Origin: Elusimicrobiota bacterium
GTDB lineage: Bacteria; Elusimicrobiota; Elusimicrobia; JACQPE01
DNA: 37,690 nucleotides
Direction: 5' to 3'
NCBI GenBank assembly: GCA_016207685.1
Contig: JACQPE010000131.1
Location: forward strand, 1-37,690
In this document: one piece after another, positions 17,393 through 25,603 of the stretch
Layout of the letters: every line of letters begins with the position of its first letter
Position numbering within the stretch: the first letter of the stretch is position 1
The notes under the pieces: generated by a model
What the model was told of the DNA's origin: nothing
What the model saw: only the letters and a program-made list of their open reading frames with translations
Databases searched by the model: none
Program-made: the position numbers and the translations under genes

Positions 17393-17647
17393 TTAAAGCT
17401 CAATCCCGTGTTCTTGCAAAGCTTTTTTGATCAGGAATATGTTGCGCATTTTGACCGCCTCCCGCGTTGCCAGCGTGATTTTGAATTGTTTCTCTAATTC
17501 TGAAACAAGCATCAGATGGCGCACCGAGTCCCATCGTTGCACCGACTCCATGGATGTTTCATCCGTAACGTCCCCGGGATCAAGGTGAAGCACTTTGGCC
17601 AATAGATTATCGAGCATCGCACGATTTTTTGAAAGGTTTGTCTCCAT
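17393..17647 (-). CDS. Acyl carrier protein (phosphopantetheine carrier)
   Basis: An 84-aa acidic helical protein matching the ACP family in length and pattern. The phosphopantetheine site is S41 in WDSVRHLMLVSELEKQF, close to the usual DSLxxxxLxxxLE. It sits between fkbH and a methyltransferase, the order seen in FkbH/FkbJ-type cassettes, so its likely cargo is the glyceryl-type C3 unit loaded by FkbH. ATG 17647 lies 15 bp after the fkbH stop, with a GGCGAG just upstream. A role in general fatty-acid synthesis is unlikely given the missing fab genes. Confidence 0.9.
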   Translation of the reverse strand: METNLSKNRAMLDNLLAKVLHLDPGDVTDETSMESVQRWDSVRHLMLVSELEKQFKITLATREAVKMRNIFLIKKALQEHGIEL

Positions 17648-17662
17648 CTCGCCGGTTAAAAT

Positions 17663-19516
17663 TCACTCCTCATGAACGCCAATGAATGCGGGGTAAGCAG
17701 TTTGAAGCCGGGAAATGTCACCTATCCACAAGCCGTCGGGGTTTTGTTTGAATCCCAAACCGGCGTAAAAATTCTGGACCTGATTGTTCTTTGCGGTGGG
17801 CAAATACTCCCCTTCCAAGCATGTTGCGCCCCCGACGCGAGCATCGCGCGCAATCTTGGCCAGCATGACCGTTTCGATTTGACGGCCGATGACCCGGCAG
17901 CTTAATAGAAAGGTGTCAATACGCCAAGCGGCGCCCTGCTTAAATACAATGGCGGCGCCAATGAGGCCATTATCGCCAAAGCGGTCTTTGGCCCCAACGG
18001 CATAGAGCCGATAAAGCGGCGACCGGCGCATTTGCTCCAATTGTTTTTCATTATAGCGCCTGGTGGTCAAATTGAATTGATTGGTGCGCTGGGTCAATTG
18101 CGCCAGCCGGGGGAGACTGAAATCGTCAGCCGGTTTGATTTCTACCTCCATCTCCAAGGAAGCCAAAAATTTCTCCATTGAACCGGAGGATCGCTTGAGA
18201 TCATCGCGGCGGCGTTCGCTGAGGTAAAGTTGGGGACGGCGACGGTCTTCTTCGGTCAGCGCAAGGCTGTCCCAATCGGTCATTTCCTCAAGAGTCACAC
18301 GATAAAGGGAGGCATCATGGGGGAGATCTACGGTCAAAATTTCCGGTAGAAATTGGCGCACCAACAAACGCTCGGCAGGATTATCGTCAAGATAAATCAT
18401 GCTGTCTAATCCGATGTTAAGTTCATTGGAAATTTGTTCAAGATTTTTCACTTTATCATTCCAGTTGATCTTGACACTGGAAAAATCATCTTCTTTGAGA
18501 ATCATATAGGGGTGGGTTCGAATGACTGACATCGCTTCCTCAAAATTGTTGCGGCTGTTGATGGCCAGGATGAGACCGCGATCTTTCAGGGATTTGATAA
18601 AAAATTGAAAATCTCGATAGGCGTTACCCGGAGGACCAGTATCAAGGTCAATCCCATGGGCGCCGTCTTCTCCCAGAATCCCCCCCCAGAGCGTATTGTC
18701 AAGATCCAAAACTAGGCATTTCTTATTAAGGCTCTTCAAGGGTTTGATATAACGCATATAGACTCTTGCCAAAAAGGCCATAAAATCGTCGGCTAAGTAA
18801 ATTTTTGCCATATACCACATCTTCGGATTGCGAACGCGTGATTTCCCGAAGTAACCGGCCCACGAATCAAAGTCCAGGATATGGACCTGGGAATTATCGG
18901 AGAGCCGAGAGGAGACAATTTTATTGTAAAGCCTGACGCAATCGCCGGGACTTCCCTCAATTTTATTTTCAAGAATGCCATAAGGCGAAATCGCCGGGGT
19001 CATCAAATTATGAACGAGCGCAGATCCTGAGGATTGTCGACAGAAATGATCAATCAAATCAGAAAATTTTTGCGCGGACTCTTCGACAATTTTTTGTTTC
19101 TTGGGAACTTCAATCCGGAACGGACTTTCCAATACCGGGCCAAGCATGGCCTCGGCATGCGCTGCGATAATGAGCAAGTCGGGTTGAAATTGATAGAGTC
19201 CGCTGGTTTGGCCGATAATTTCCTGGACATATTGACCAAAACCGGCAATGTAAAATTTAGGCAAAAGACCGATCCGGACGCATTCAAAATAGAGATAGCC
19301 GGCCATCGCGTCAAAAGTATAGGTGCTCAAGATGGCAATTTTTAATCGTTTTGGCGCTTCGATTTCCATGCGATCCGTGGCAGGGCTCAAGAGATCATAA
19401 AAGTCGCAATAGGTGACGGGAGACGAGTCGGACGAAAGGGCCTCCAGCGCGACGGTGATGGCTCCGGGTATGTCGCCGTCATTAATTCGCCGTTCACAGT
19501 CTCTTAGTTGATCCAT
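17663..19516 (-). CDS. fkbH: FkbH-like HAD-superfamily protein (glyceryl-ACP loading)
   Basis: A 617-aa protein with the full FkbH layout: an N-terminal SGNH/hydrolase-like region (to about 250), a HAD domain with catalytic DLDNTLWGG (D271, D273) and IYLDDNPAER, and a C-terminal GNAT-like domain with FGDNGLIGAAIV and FLLSCRVIGRQIE. Known family members take 1,3-bisphosphoglycerate, dephosphorylate it and load the glyceryl group onto an ACP. The ACP gene follows immediately, which supports this role. No polyketide synthase is in the window, so the C3 unit is probably used for glycan decoration (inference). AT-rich DNA without an obvious Shine-Dalgarno precedes ATG 19516. Confidence 0.9.
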   Translation of the reverse strand: MDQLRDCERRINDGDIPGAITVALEALSSDSSPVTYCDFYDLLSPATDRMEIEAPKRLKIAILSTYTFDAMAGYLYFECVRIGLLPKFYIAGFGQYVQEIIGQTSGLYQFQPDLLIIAAHAEAMLGPVLESPFRIEVPKKQKIVEESAQKFSDLIDHFCRQSSGSALVHNLMTPAISPYGILENKIEGSPGDCVRLYNKIVSSRLSDNSQVHILDFDSWAGYFGKSRVRNPKMWYMAKIYLADDFMAFLARVYMRYIKPLKSLNKKCLVLDLDNTLWGGILGEDGAHGIDLDTGPPGNAYRDFQFFIKSLKDRGLILAINSRNNFEEAMSVIRTHPYMILKEDDFSSVKINWNDKVKNLEQISNELNIGLDSMIYLDDNPAERLLVRQFLPEILTVDLPHDASLYRVTLEEMTDWDSLALTEEDRRRPQLYLSERRRDDLKRSSGSMEKFLASLEMEVEIKPADDFSLPRLAQLTQRTNQFNLTTRRYNEKQLEQMRRSPLYRLYAVGAKDRFGDNGLIGAAIVFKQGAAWRIDTFLLSCRVIGRQIETVMLAKIARDARVGGATCLEGEYLPTAKNNQVQNFYAGLGFKQNPDGLWIGDISRLQTAYPAFIGVHEE

Positions 19517-19566
19517 AAAATTAAAAATAGTTCAGTTTAAACAGCATCGCCGCTAGTTTGAATGAA

Positions 19567-20685
19567 TTAAGCGTCATCGTAATCGCCCAGGCTTAAAGAC
19601 CAATCAGATAAGAGCGGCAATGATATCTTGATTTCTGAAGAATACGACCGCAGCGCAACGGCAAAAGATTTGGGGCGCATCGGTTCGGGACACGCGATAA
19701 AGCCAAATTTTTTCAAGATGGGCGCCAAATGGTGCCGGGGGGTAGTCAGACACCCGGAAACGATGGCTCCGCTTTGCCGGCCATCATCAAGGGACTTGAG
19801 CAACAACGCCTGGAGCGCCTCGCGCCCTTCCTGGTCCAGGCGGTGCGAGCCATCCATAATCTGCCAAGCCTTAAAGCCGAATGTTATTTGATCAATTCCC
19901 GCAATCCACGCCAAAAGCTCCTCGCCCTTATATGCCGCCAAAAAACTGTACGATCGGGTGGGACACCGAAGGAACCGCCAGGTCAACCGAGAAGAATCTT
20001 TAGAAACCGACCACGGAAAATGGGGCGCGATTGATTTCCAAAGATCGTCCCATCGGGCATCCAATTGAGTGAGTCTCTCTATTTTGATCGGCGGTTTTGG
20101 CGATCGGGACCGGTGAAATTGATCAACGGCGCGGCCCAGTTCGTTAAAAATGCGGCCAAAAACATCCGGTAAAGAAAATTTTGTTTTTATGGATTCGCCA
20201 AGCTGAAGAAAAGGATAAAGCCAAAGCGTCGCATGACCCAAATTTTCAAAATTCAAAAATTTTAAAAAAATGGGATAAGAAATTCTGTTGGGAAGACAAA
20301 AAGTGAACGGGATTCTACGGCGAGCGCATTCATTAAATGCGTTTTCGCACAGATCCACAAAGAGCAGACTTCGATTCCGGAATTCCGGCTTGACGATGCT
20401 ATGAGTCGAGTATGTTCCCTTGATCTTTTTTCCCTGAATATTGACATCAACGGGAATTACGGCATTGGCGCCGACAATTTCTCCCGACGCTGTTTTAGCG
20501 ATTTGGGTCCAGGCCTTCCCAGCTGGGTTGTCTTCGTATTGCCAGCGAAGGTAGCTCTCTTGGGCCATGTCCGAATTGTTGGGAAATAGGGAAAGAAGCC
20601 GGCCCAGCTCTTTAAAATTTTGAAAATTGAATGCTTCAATGGTGAGCGCTTCGGCGGCTTTGGCCGTTTGATTTAACCGGCTCAT
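19567..20685 (-). CDS. GNAT-like acyltransferase, paralogue of the 12750 gene
   Basis: A 372-aa cytoplasmic protein of the same group as the plus-strand gene at 12750-13727. The diagnostic stretch is YLRWQYEDNPAG, followed by GANAVIPVDV and a THSIVKPEFRNRSLLFVDL segment like the acyl-CoA loop and helix of GNAT folds, then FCLPNRISYPIFLKF. The track start is 20724; ATG 20685 is preferred because it overlaps the upstream stop as ATGA. It lies directly upstream of fkbH, so it may transfer the ACP- or CoA-bound acyl group to a sugar; this is inference. Confidence 0.65.
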   Translation of the reverse strand: MSRLNQTAKAAEALTIEAFNFQNFKELGRLLSLFPNNSDMAQESYLRWQYEDNPAGKAWTQIAKTASGEIVGANAVIPVDVNIQGKKIKGTYSTHSIVKPEFRNRSLLFVDLCENAFNECARRRIPFTFCLPNRISYPIFLKFLNFENLGHATLWLYPFLQLGESIKTKFSLPDVFGRIFNELGRAVDQFHRSRSPKPPIKIERLTQLDARWDDLWKSIAPHFPWSVSKDSSRLTWRFLRCPTRSYSFLAAYKGEELLAWIAGIDQITFGFKAWQIMDGSHRLDQEGREALQALLLKSLDDGRQSGAIVSGCLTTPRHHLAPILKKFGFIACPEPMRPKSFAVALRSYSSEIKISLPLLSDWSLSLGDYDDA

Positions 20686-22112
20686 ACGACGGTGGAAGAG
20701 AATTTTTTGATGCTTTGGAGACATTGGACAATGCCTTGGGAACCCAGAATGATCAAGGGGAAATAACCGGGAAGCAAAAATCGGAATTCACAATGCATGG
20801 GCACGTGGCTCAAGAGGTAGTAAAGCGTAATCCCGGCCAGGGCCACCATCATGTTTTTGGTCTCCGGTGAATACTCTTCGGTGAAGTTTCTAAACGCAGC
20901 CATGCCCGCGAACCATAAAATTAACCATAAAAATTTATACATGATGGGAACGATAAACTCGATGGGGTATTCTTGGGCATAGTCAAATTTTCCCGTTTTG
21001 CCAAGAAGCTGACGGTAATACCGGGTGTACGTTTTCTCAAAAGGCATTAGGGTCGGCATTAAGGAGGTCAGGGTTCGCTTAAGAACGACCGAGAAATACC
21101 AAAAGGGGTCAGCCCTGACGAATTTAAAAAATTCTTGAATGCAAGCCTTATTAAATTCAACGGATGTTTTGGGGTAAGTCACCCCTTTGTCGCGTATATA
21201 TTTCTTGAGCCATTCCTCCGATGGCTCAAGACCCCATTTGTTGGGATAGTCGGCTAACCCCACGAGGAGATTGGCGCCATAGGTCGGTGAAAAAAGCGTA
21301 AGTTTTCCGAATCGTTCGTAATTTCGAAGTCCCCAAAAAAGAACGACGAGCAATGCCATGGCTTGCATCATAAGGGTCGTCTTGATTGTTTTGGCGAGGC
21401 TTCGCGTAAAAATGAGCGATGAGCCTAGAATGAAAGGTAAAAAAAATGGCTCTTGGCGGACAAGGCTGGCGATACCGGCGACCAGCCCGGATGAAACCAT
21501 GGCGGCAAGGGACTTGTTCTTCAATCCATACCAGAATAGACCGGCGCCGGCAAGCAATGGGAAGGCGCCCTGGGCGTCATGCGTTGTCACAATGGACAGC
21601 GTCGCGTGAGGCAGGCTTAGGGCGTAGATAAATCCCCCCAGAAGTCCGGCCCTGGGGCCGAATAATTCACGACCGAGCCACCAGGTGATAAGGGCGGCCA
21701 GCAAATCCAGCAGACAGAATAAAAACTGTGAATAAACAAATTTCTTATGGCCGAAAATTTTCCATGTGAGGGCAAGAATGAAGCTGTATCCCGGAGGCCT
21801 GCCTTGGAATGGTTCCAAGCGAGACGCATCATGGGCAGACGAAGGAATTTCTTCAAAGAGTTCCAGGCGGGGCCGCATCGGATCGGGTTTGATGTATTCT
21901 TCATTGAGAATTTTCAGGTAGAGCGGGTCCATGACAAGGCCGCGTCCTTCATTAATGTTTCTGGCGACTTCCGCGAGTTTGAATCCCGTGGAAATTCCGT
22001 AATCAATTTTTCTCGCGGTGAAAAAGACGGCTGTTCGCACGACCAGCGCCGTGGCGATCATCAGCAGGAACGCGCGCCGGCTGGAAAAAAAATTATCGGT
22101 CAACTGAAGCAT
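20682..22112 (-). CDS. GT39-like membrane glycosyltransferase
   Basis: A 476-aa polytopic membrane protein with about 10 hydrophobic segments. The long first loop ends in GRPPGYSFILALTWKIFG, and a later LFGPRAGLLGGFIYALSLPH segment matches the GT39/ArnT-like group. The strongly acidic DD pair of many GT39 first loops is not obvious (YGISTGFKLAEVARNINEG). It directly follows a GtrB/ArnC-like polyprenyl-phosphate glycosyltransferase, so the two may form a donor-making and donor-using pair. ATG 22112 is used; it overlaps the upstream gene by 20 bp. The track start (22157) would give a 65-bp overlap. Confidence 0.75.
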   Translation of the reverse strand: MLQLTDNFFSSRRAFLLMIATALVVRTAVFFTARKIDYGISTGFKLAEVARNINEGRGLVMDPLYLKILNEEYIKPDPMRPRLELFEEIPSSAHDASRLEPFQGRPPGYSFILALTWKIFGHKKFVYSQFLFCLLDLLAALITWWLGRELFGPRAGLLGGFIYALSLPHATLSIVTTHDAQGAFPLLAGAGLFWYGLKNKSLAAMVSSGLVAGIASLVRQEPFFLPFILGSSLIFTRSLAKTIKTTLMMQAMALLVVLFWGLRNYERFGKLTLFSPTYGANLLVGLADYPNKWGLEPSEEWLKKYIRDKGVTYPKTSVEFNKACIQEFFKFVRADPFWYFSVVLKRTLTSLMPTLMPFEKTYTRYYRQLLGKTGKFDYAQEYPIEFIVPIMYKFLWLILWFAGMAAFRNFTEEYSPETKNMMVALAGITLYYLLSHVPMHCEFRFLLPGYFPLIILGSQGIVQCLQSIKKFSSTVV

Positions 22113-23061
22113 TGACGGCGGCTTTGTGGTTTTGAAAACCAAGCCGGGAATCAACAATGTAGAGAGGCCTGCGCTTGACCTCTTCGTAAATACGGCCGAT
22201 ATATTCGCCGATGATGCCCAAAAATGTCAACTGCATTCCACCGATCAAAAAAATTCCAACCATGATTGATGTCCAGCCCACGGGCGCCGTATCGGTAAAG
22301 TAATAACGGTAGACGGCATCAAAGGCGAGAAATGCGCCCAACAGAGAGAGGCCAAGTCCCACCGCCGTGACGACCCTGATGGGATAGTAGGAAAATGAAA
22401 AGATGCCGTTGATGGCAAGATTAGCAAGCTTCATAAAGGTGTATTTGCTCCGCCCGTGGAGACGAGGCCGGACTTGGTAGACAATGGTGGTTGATCGAAA
22501 TCCAACCCATGAAATAAGGCCGCGCAAAAACCGCTGCCGCTCCTCAAACTTTAACAAGGGCTCCAGCGCCCTTCGATCGATCAAGCGAAAGTCAGCCATG
22601 CCGTATTCCAATTGCGCTCCCCCGAAAAGATTGATTAGCCGGTAAACGGTTTTGATGGCCCATTCTTTGAAATAGCCGGCCCCCTCGGGATTGTCTCGCT
22701 TGGTGTAGACGATATCAAACCCCTCCCGCCACTTGGCCACCAGCTTGGGAATAAATTCGGGGGGATGCTGGAGGTCGCCATCCATGGTGATAATCGCCTG
22801 TCCCTGCGCATGATCAAGGCCCGCCGTAAAGGCTATTTGATGGCCAAAATTACGGGAAAAACGAATCAATTTAACCGAAGGGTCTTTGAGATGAAAATTG
22901 CCGATCAGGGACGCGGTCTGGTCATTGCTGCCGTCATCGACAAAAATGATTTCATAGCCGCCCTCCAGGTTTTTTAAGACGGCGGTTAAATTTTGATAAA
23001 AAACCGGCAATACTTCTTCTTCATTGTAAAGGGGAACGACGATCGTATAAACGGGATTCAT
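22093..23061 (-). CDS. GT2 polyprenyl-phosphate glycosyltransferase (GtrB/ArnC/DPMS-like)
   Basis: A 322-aa GT-A enzyme with two C-terminal membrane segments, as in GtrB, ArnC and dolichol-phosphate-mannose synthases. Motifs: VPLYNEEE, VDDGSNDQT, the metal-binding MDGDLQHPPE, a FRLIDRRAL segment and RQRFLRGLISWVGF, then two helices and a C-terminal GEYIGRIYEEVKRRPLYI. It probably transfers a sugar from a nucleotide donor to undecaprenyl phosphate at the cytoplasmic face. The track starts at TTG 23079; ATG 23061 fits the first beta strand better. A short ORF ends 4 bp upstream. Confidence 0.92.
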   Translation of the reverse strand: MNPVYTIVVPLYNEEEVLPVFYQNLTAVLKNLEGGYEIIFVDDGSNDQTASLIGNFHLKDPSVKLIRFSRNFGHQIAFTAGLDHAQGQAIITMDGDLQHPPEFIPKLVAKWREGFDIVYTKRDNPEGAGYFKEWAIKTVYRLINLFGGAQLEYGMADFRLIDRRALEPLLKFEERQRFLRGLISWVGFRSTTIVYQVRPRLHGRSKYTFMKLANLAINGIFSFSYYPIRVVTAVGLGLSLLGAFLAFDAVYRYYFTDTAPVGWTSIMVGIFLIGGMQLTFLGIIGEYIGRIYEEVKRRPLYIVDSRLGFQNHKAAVNASVDR

Positions 23062-23065
23062 GCCG

Positions 23066-23179
23066 TCATGAGTATCCAAAATTTATCGAATATCCCGCAA
23101 TCAACCGGAGTAATTTAAATTTTGGCCGTGGGACCTTTCCGTTAAAAAGCAATGACCAAAGCCCCCGAATGAATGGCAT
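23066..23179 (-). CDS. Possible 37-aa basic hydrophobic small protein
   Basis: A frame too short for the track fills most of the gap between the 6-phosphogluconate dehydrogenase and GT2 genes. It starts with ATG at 23179 (MPFIRGLWSLLF...) and stops with TGA at 23066, 4 nt before the GT2 ATG. The peptide is rich in K/R and hydrophobics and could associate with the membrane. No Shine-Dalgarno is visible before its ATG, so it may be chance or a remnant. Its fit to the gap and close coupling to the next gene are the only support. Confidence 0.25.
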   Translation of the reverse strand: MPFIRGLWSLLFNGKVPRPKFKLLRLIAGYSINFGYS

Positions 23180-23198
23180 TGCGTTGACAAAGGGCTCT

Positions 23199-24110
23199 TT
23201 AAGAGGCGCTATGGCCGCCAAATTCGTGCCGCAGGGCGTTGATCAATTTTCTTGAGTACATTTGGGATTTCTGGGAGGCCAAACGTTCAAATAGAGCCAT
23301 GGTAATAACAGGCAAATGTTGTCCCAGTCCAGTGGCCTCAATGACGGACCATCGAGCCTCGCCGCCGTCATCAATGGCATCTTTGGCGACTCGAGAAAGG
23401 TCCTGGTCTTTGGCAAGCACGCGCGCAATCAGCTCCAAAATCCATGAACGCACAATGCTCGCTTGGCACCATAGGCGAGCCACATCCTTGACGGCGATAG
23501 GGTAGGGGGCTTGACGCAGCAGTTCAAAACCCTCGGCATAGCTTTGGAGCAGACCATATTCAATGGCGTTATGAATCATCTTTACGTAGTGGCCGGCGCC
23601 CGCGGGACCGCAATAAAGAAGTCCTCCGGGGACTGCCAAGGCCTCGAAGAGAAATAAAGCTTGCCGGAAAATCTTCGCATCTCCCCCGATCATCAGACAG
23701 TAGCCTGAATCGGCGCCGCCGATGCCGCCGCTAATGCCGGCATCAAGATATCCGATGTTCCGGCTGTTGAACTCTTGAAATCTTCGACGGCTGTCTTGAT
23801 AGTGGGAGTTTCCTCCATCAATGATAATGTCTCCGGGCCCAAGGAGATTCGTTATATCCTTAAGGATCGCGTCAACGGCCGAGTGCGGGAGCATGAGCCA
23901 TAAAATTTTTGGGTGACCCAGGGATCGGGTCAATTCCACAAGGGAGTTCCGTGTTCCGAAGCCGGACTTTATTGCTTGGCGCTGTTGTTTTGGAGATTGG
24001 TCCCAAACAGCCGCATTAATGTTGGATTGTCGAAATCTCCGGGCGATTCCTGAACCCATTTTCCCGAAACCGATAATTTCGATATTGGGAGGGGCTTTGA
24101 GTTTTTTCAT
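23199..24110 (-). CDS. gnd: 6-phosphogluconate dehydrogenase (decarboxylating), short type
   Basis: A 303-aa NAD(P)-dependent enzyme oxidatively decarboxylating 6-phosphogluconate to ribulose 5-phosphate. GFGKMG (14-19) starts the Rossmann fold; DGGNSHYQD (98-106), ISGGIGGADSGYCLM (126-140), and K177 with N181 in KMIHNAIEYG match the substrate site. Length is that of the short (about 300 aa) GndA/YqeC type rather than the 470-aa enzyme. ATGA overlap with the kinase gene upstream supports a joint gluconate pathway. Related hydroxyacid dehydrogenases are an alternative, but the motifs favour 6-phosphogluconate. Confidence 0.88.
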   Translation of the reverse strand: MKKLKAPPNIEIIGFGKMGSGIARRFRQSNINAAVWDQSPKQQRQAIKSGFGTRNSLVELTRSLGHPKILWLMLPHSAVDAILKDITNLLGPGDIIIDGGNSHYQDSRRRFQEFNSRNIGYLDAGISGGIGGADSGYCLMIGGDAKIFRQALFLFEALAVPGGLLYCGPAGAGHYVKMIHNAIEYGLLQSYAEGFELLRQAPYPIAVKDVARLWCQASIVRSWILELIARVLAKDQDLSRVAKDAIDDGGEARWSVIEATGLGQHLPVITMALFERLASQKSQMYSRKLINALRHEFGGHSAS

Positions 24111-25603
24111 GGCCTGCCCATCATCTTAAGATTTTTTTCATTTAACTGTTCGTTGACTTGGACAAATTGCTCCAAGCCTCGCCTTAAAGCCGAAAAATTT
24201 TTTTTCTTGGGGCGTATTATCCTATCAATGGGGCACGGGAAACTCCGGAGGGTTCTTTGTTCAAAGATATGAATAGCCCACAGCGCGGCGCCGCGGGCAG
24301 AAGGTTCGACAATGGCCGACGTTTCCAAAGGAATTTCAAGAGAATCCGATAACGCGTCGGCCCAAAAGGGTAAAATTCGGACAGCCCCGCCTGAAAGTAT
24401 GACCCTGTCAATCTTTTGAATTTTTATCAGAGTTTGGTAAACAAGCGCCAATTGATGGTTAATTCCTTGCCAGCAGGCGTGCAGAAGACGCCGGTGATCC
24501 GGTGGATTTTGGATACCGAAGATGGCTCCCGTCGCCCATGGATTCCAATGCGCGCTTCTTTCTCCAAAGAAATTCGGTAGCGCGATGGGGAACCGGGGAG
24601 TTGGATTTTCCTTGTGGGCTTGCGCGATTTCATTCTTGACGCGTATTGTTGACATGTTGAATAAACGGCTAAGAAACTCAATGAGATTGCCTCCGCAGTT
24701 GAGAGCGCCGCCGAGCACCGGCTCCGCGGCGTTTAATTGGTAGAGCCAAAGTTCGGGCGGAATCATCGTTGGTTTCGCCATTACTCGAATGGCGGCGGAT
24801 GTTCCCACGTTCAAAACGGCCGTCGCTCCATCAAGGCTCCCCACGCCTAAATTCTGCGCGGCGCCATCGCCAATGGGCATAGCCCAGAATGCCGGCGCCA
24901 ACGAAGGCCAACGGCGTTTAAACTCCTTGCGGAGATTGTCGCAAGTTTTTTGTTCGGTAACAATTCTAGGCAGGCGGCCGGCGGTGAGGCGCGCCGCGCT
25001 CATTAACGTCGGGTCCCAGGAGCCCGTCCGGCGGTCAAACATCCCCGTGGCGGAGGCGATGGAAACGCTCGTCGCGTTTTCATCAAAAAGTTTCAACCAT
25101 AAATAATCCCCCAGGCTCATCCAGTGGCGTATTTTTAAAAATAAAGCCTTATGATTGTTAAAAAACCAAAGAAGCCTCGCTGGAAAATAACATGAGTGAA
25201 TCCGGCAGCCCGTTCGTTGATGTATCTTGATCTCCGGCAATTGCCGGCGCAAAATGAGACATTCCTCAGCGGCGCGCGTATCCGACCAGGATAAAAGAGG
25301 CGTTAAGGCATGAAAATTATCGTTTAAACCGATTAGGCTGTGCCAAAATGTGGCCAGGCCGACAGCCTCGATGCGATAGTTTTCCTTTTTGACGGTTTTT
25401 TCGATCATATCGAGAATATCAGAAAATGCGGCAAAAAGAAATTCGGAGTTGATTTCGACCCGGCCGCCTTCAACATTAACCGTTCGGTAAGCTCGGATCG
25501 CATGCGGCCCGGCGGCCATCCCGTCCGACCACCGGTAAATGCCCGCCCTAATTCCGGATGAGCCGATATCAATGCCAAGCGCAAACCGGTTATCCGCCAT
25601 CAT
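24107..25603 (-). CDS. FGGY-family carbohydrate kinase, gluconokinase-like
   Basis: A 498-aa ATP-dependent sugar kinase of the FGGY family. GIDIGSSGIRAGIY starts the N-terminal ATPase domain; WSDTRAAEE, GDGAAQNLGVGS, NVGTSAAIR and LSGGAVRILPFWADALSD are family positions. The neighbouring 6-phosphogluconate dehydrogenase, co-translated through an ATGA overlap, makes gluconate the best guess for the substrate (gluconate to 6-phosphogluconate). Xylulokinase-like or other sugar specificity cannot be excluded. It starts at ATG 25603, overlapping the GT2 stop; a second ATG follows at once. Confidence 0.88.
   Translation of the reverse strand: MMADNRFALGIDIGSSGIRAGIYRWSDGMAAGPHAIRAYRTVNVEGGRVEINSEFLFAAFSDILDMIEKTVKKENYRIEAVGLATFWHSLIGLNDNFHALTPLLSWSDTRAAEECLILRRQLPEIKIHQRTGCRIHSCYFPARLLWFFNNHKALFLKIRHWMSLGDYLWLKLFDENATSVSIASATGMFDRRTGSWDPTLMSAARLTAGRLPRIVTEQKTCDNLRKEFKRRWPSLAPAFWAMPIGDGAAQNLGVGSLDGATAVLNVGTSAAIRVMAKPTMIPPELWLYQLNAAEPVLGGALNCGGNLIEFLSRLFNMSTIRVKNEIAQAHKENPTPRFPIALPNFFGERSAHWNPWATGAIFGIQNPPDHRRLLHACWQGINHQLALVYQTLIKIQKIDRVILSGGAVRILPFWADALSDSLEIPLETSAIVEPSARGAALWAIHIFEQRTLRSFPCPIDRIIRPKKKNFSALRRGLEQFVQVNEQLNEKNLKMMGRP

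Noticed and set aside
19540-19560. GCATCGCCGCTAGTTT near the fkbH start resembling an arm of the 27768 inverted repeat
   Set aside because: Only about 14 of 16 bases match, with no partner arm nearby; chance cannot be excluded.
23080-23198. Rho-independent terminator after the 6-phosphogluconate dehydrogenase gene
   Set aside because: Only a 5-bp AGCCC/GGGCT pairing without a T-run; the neighbouring genes look co-transcribed.
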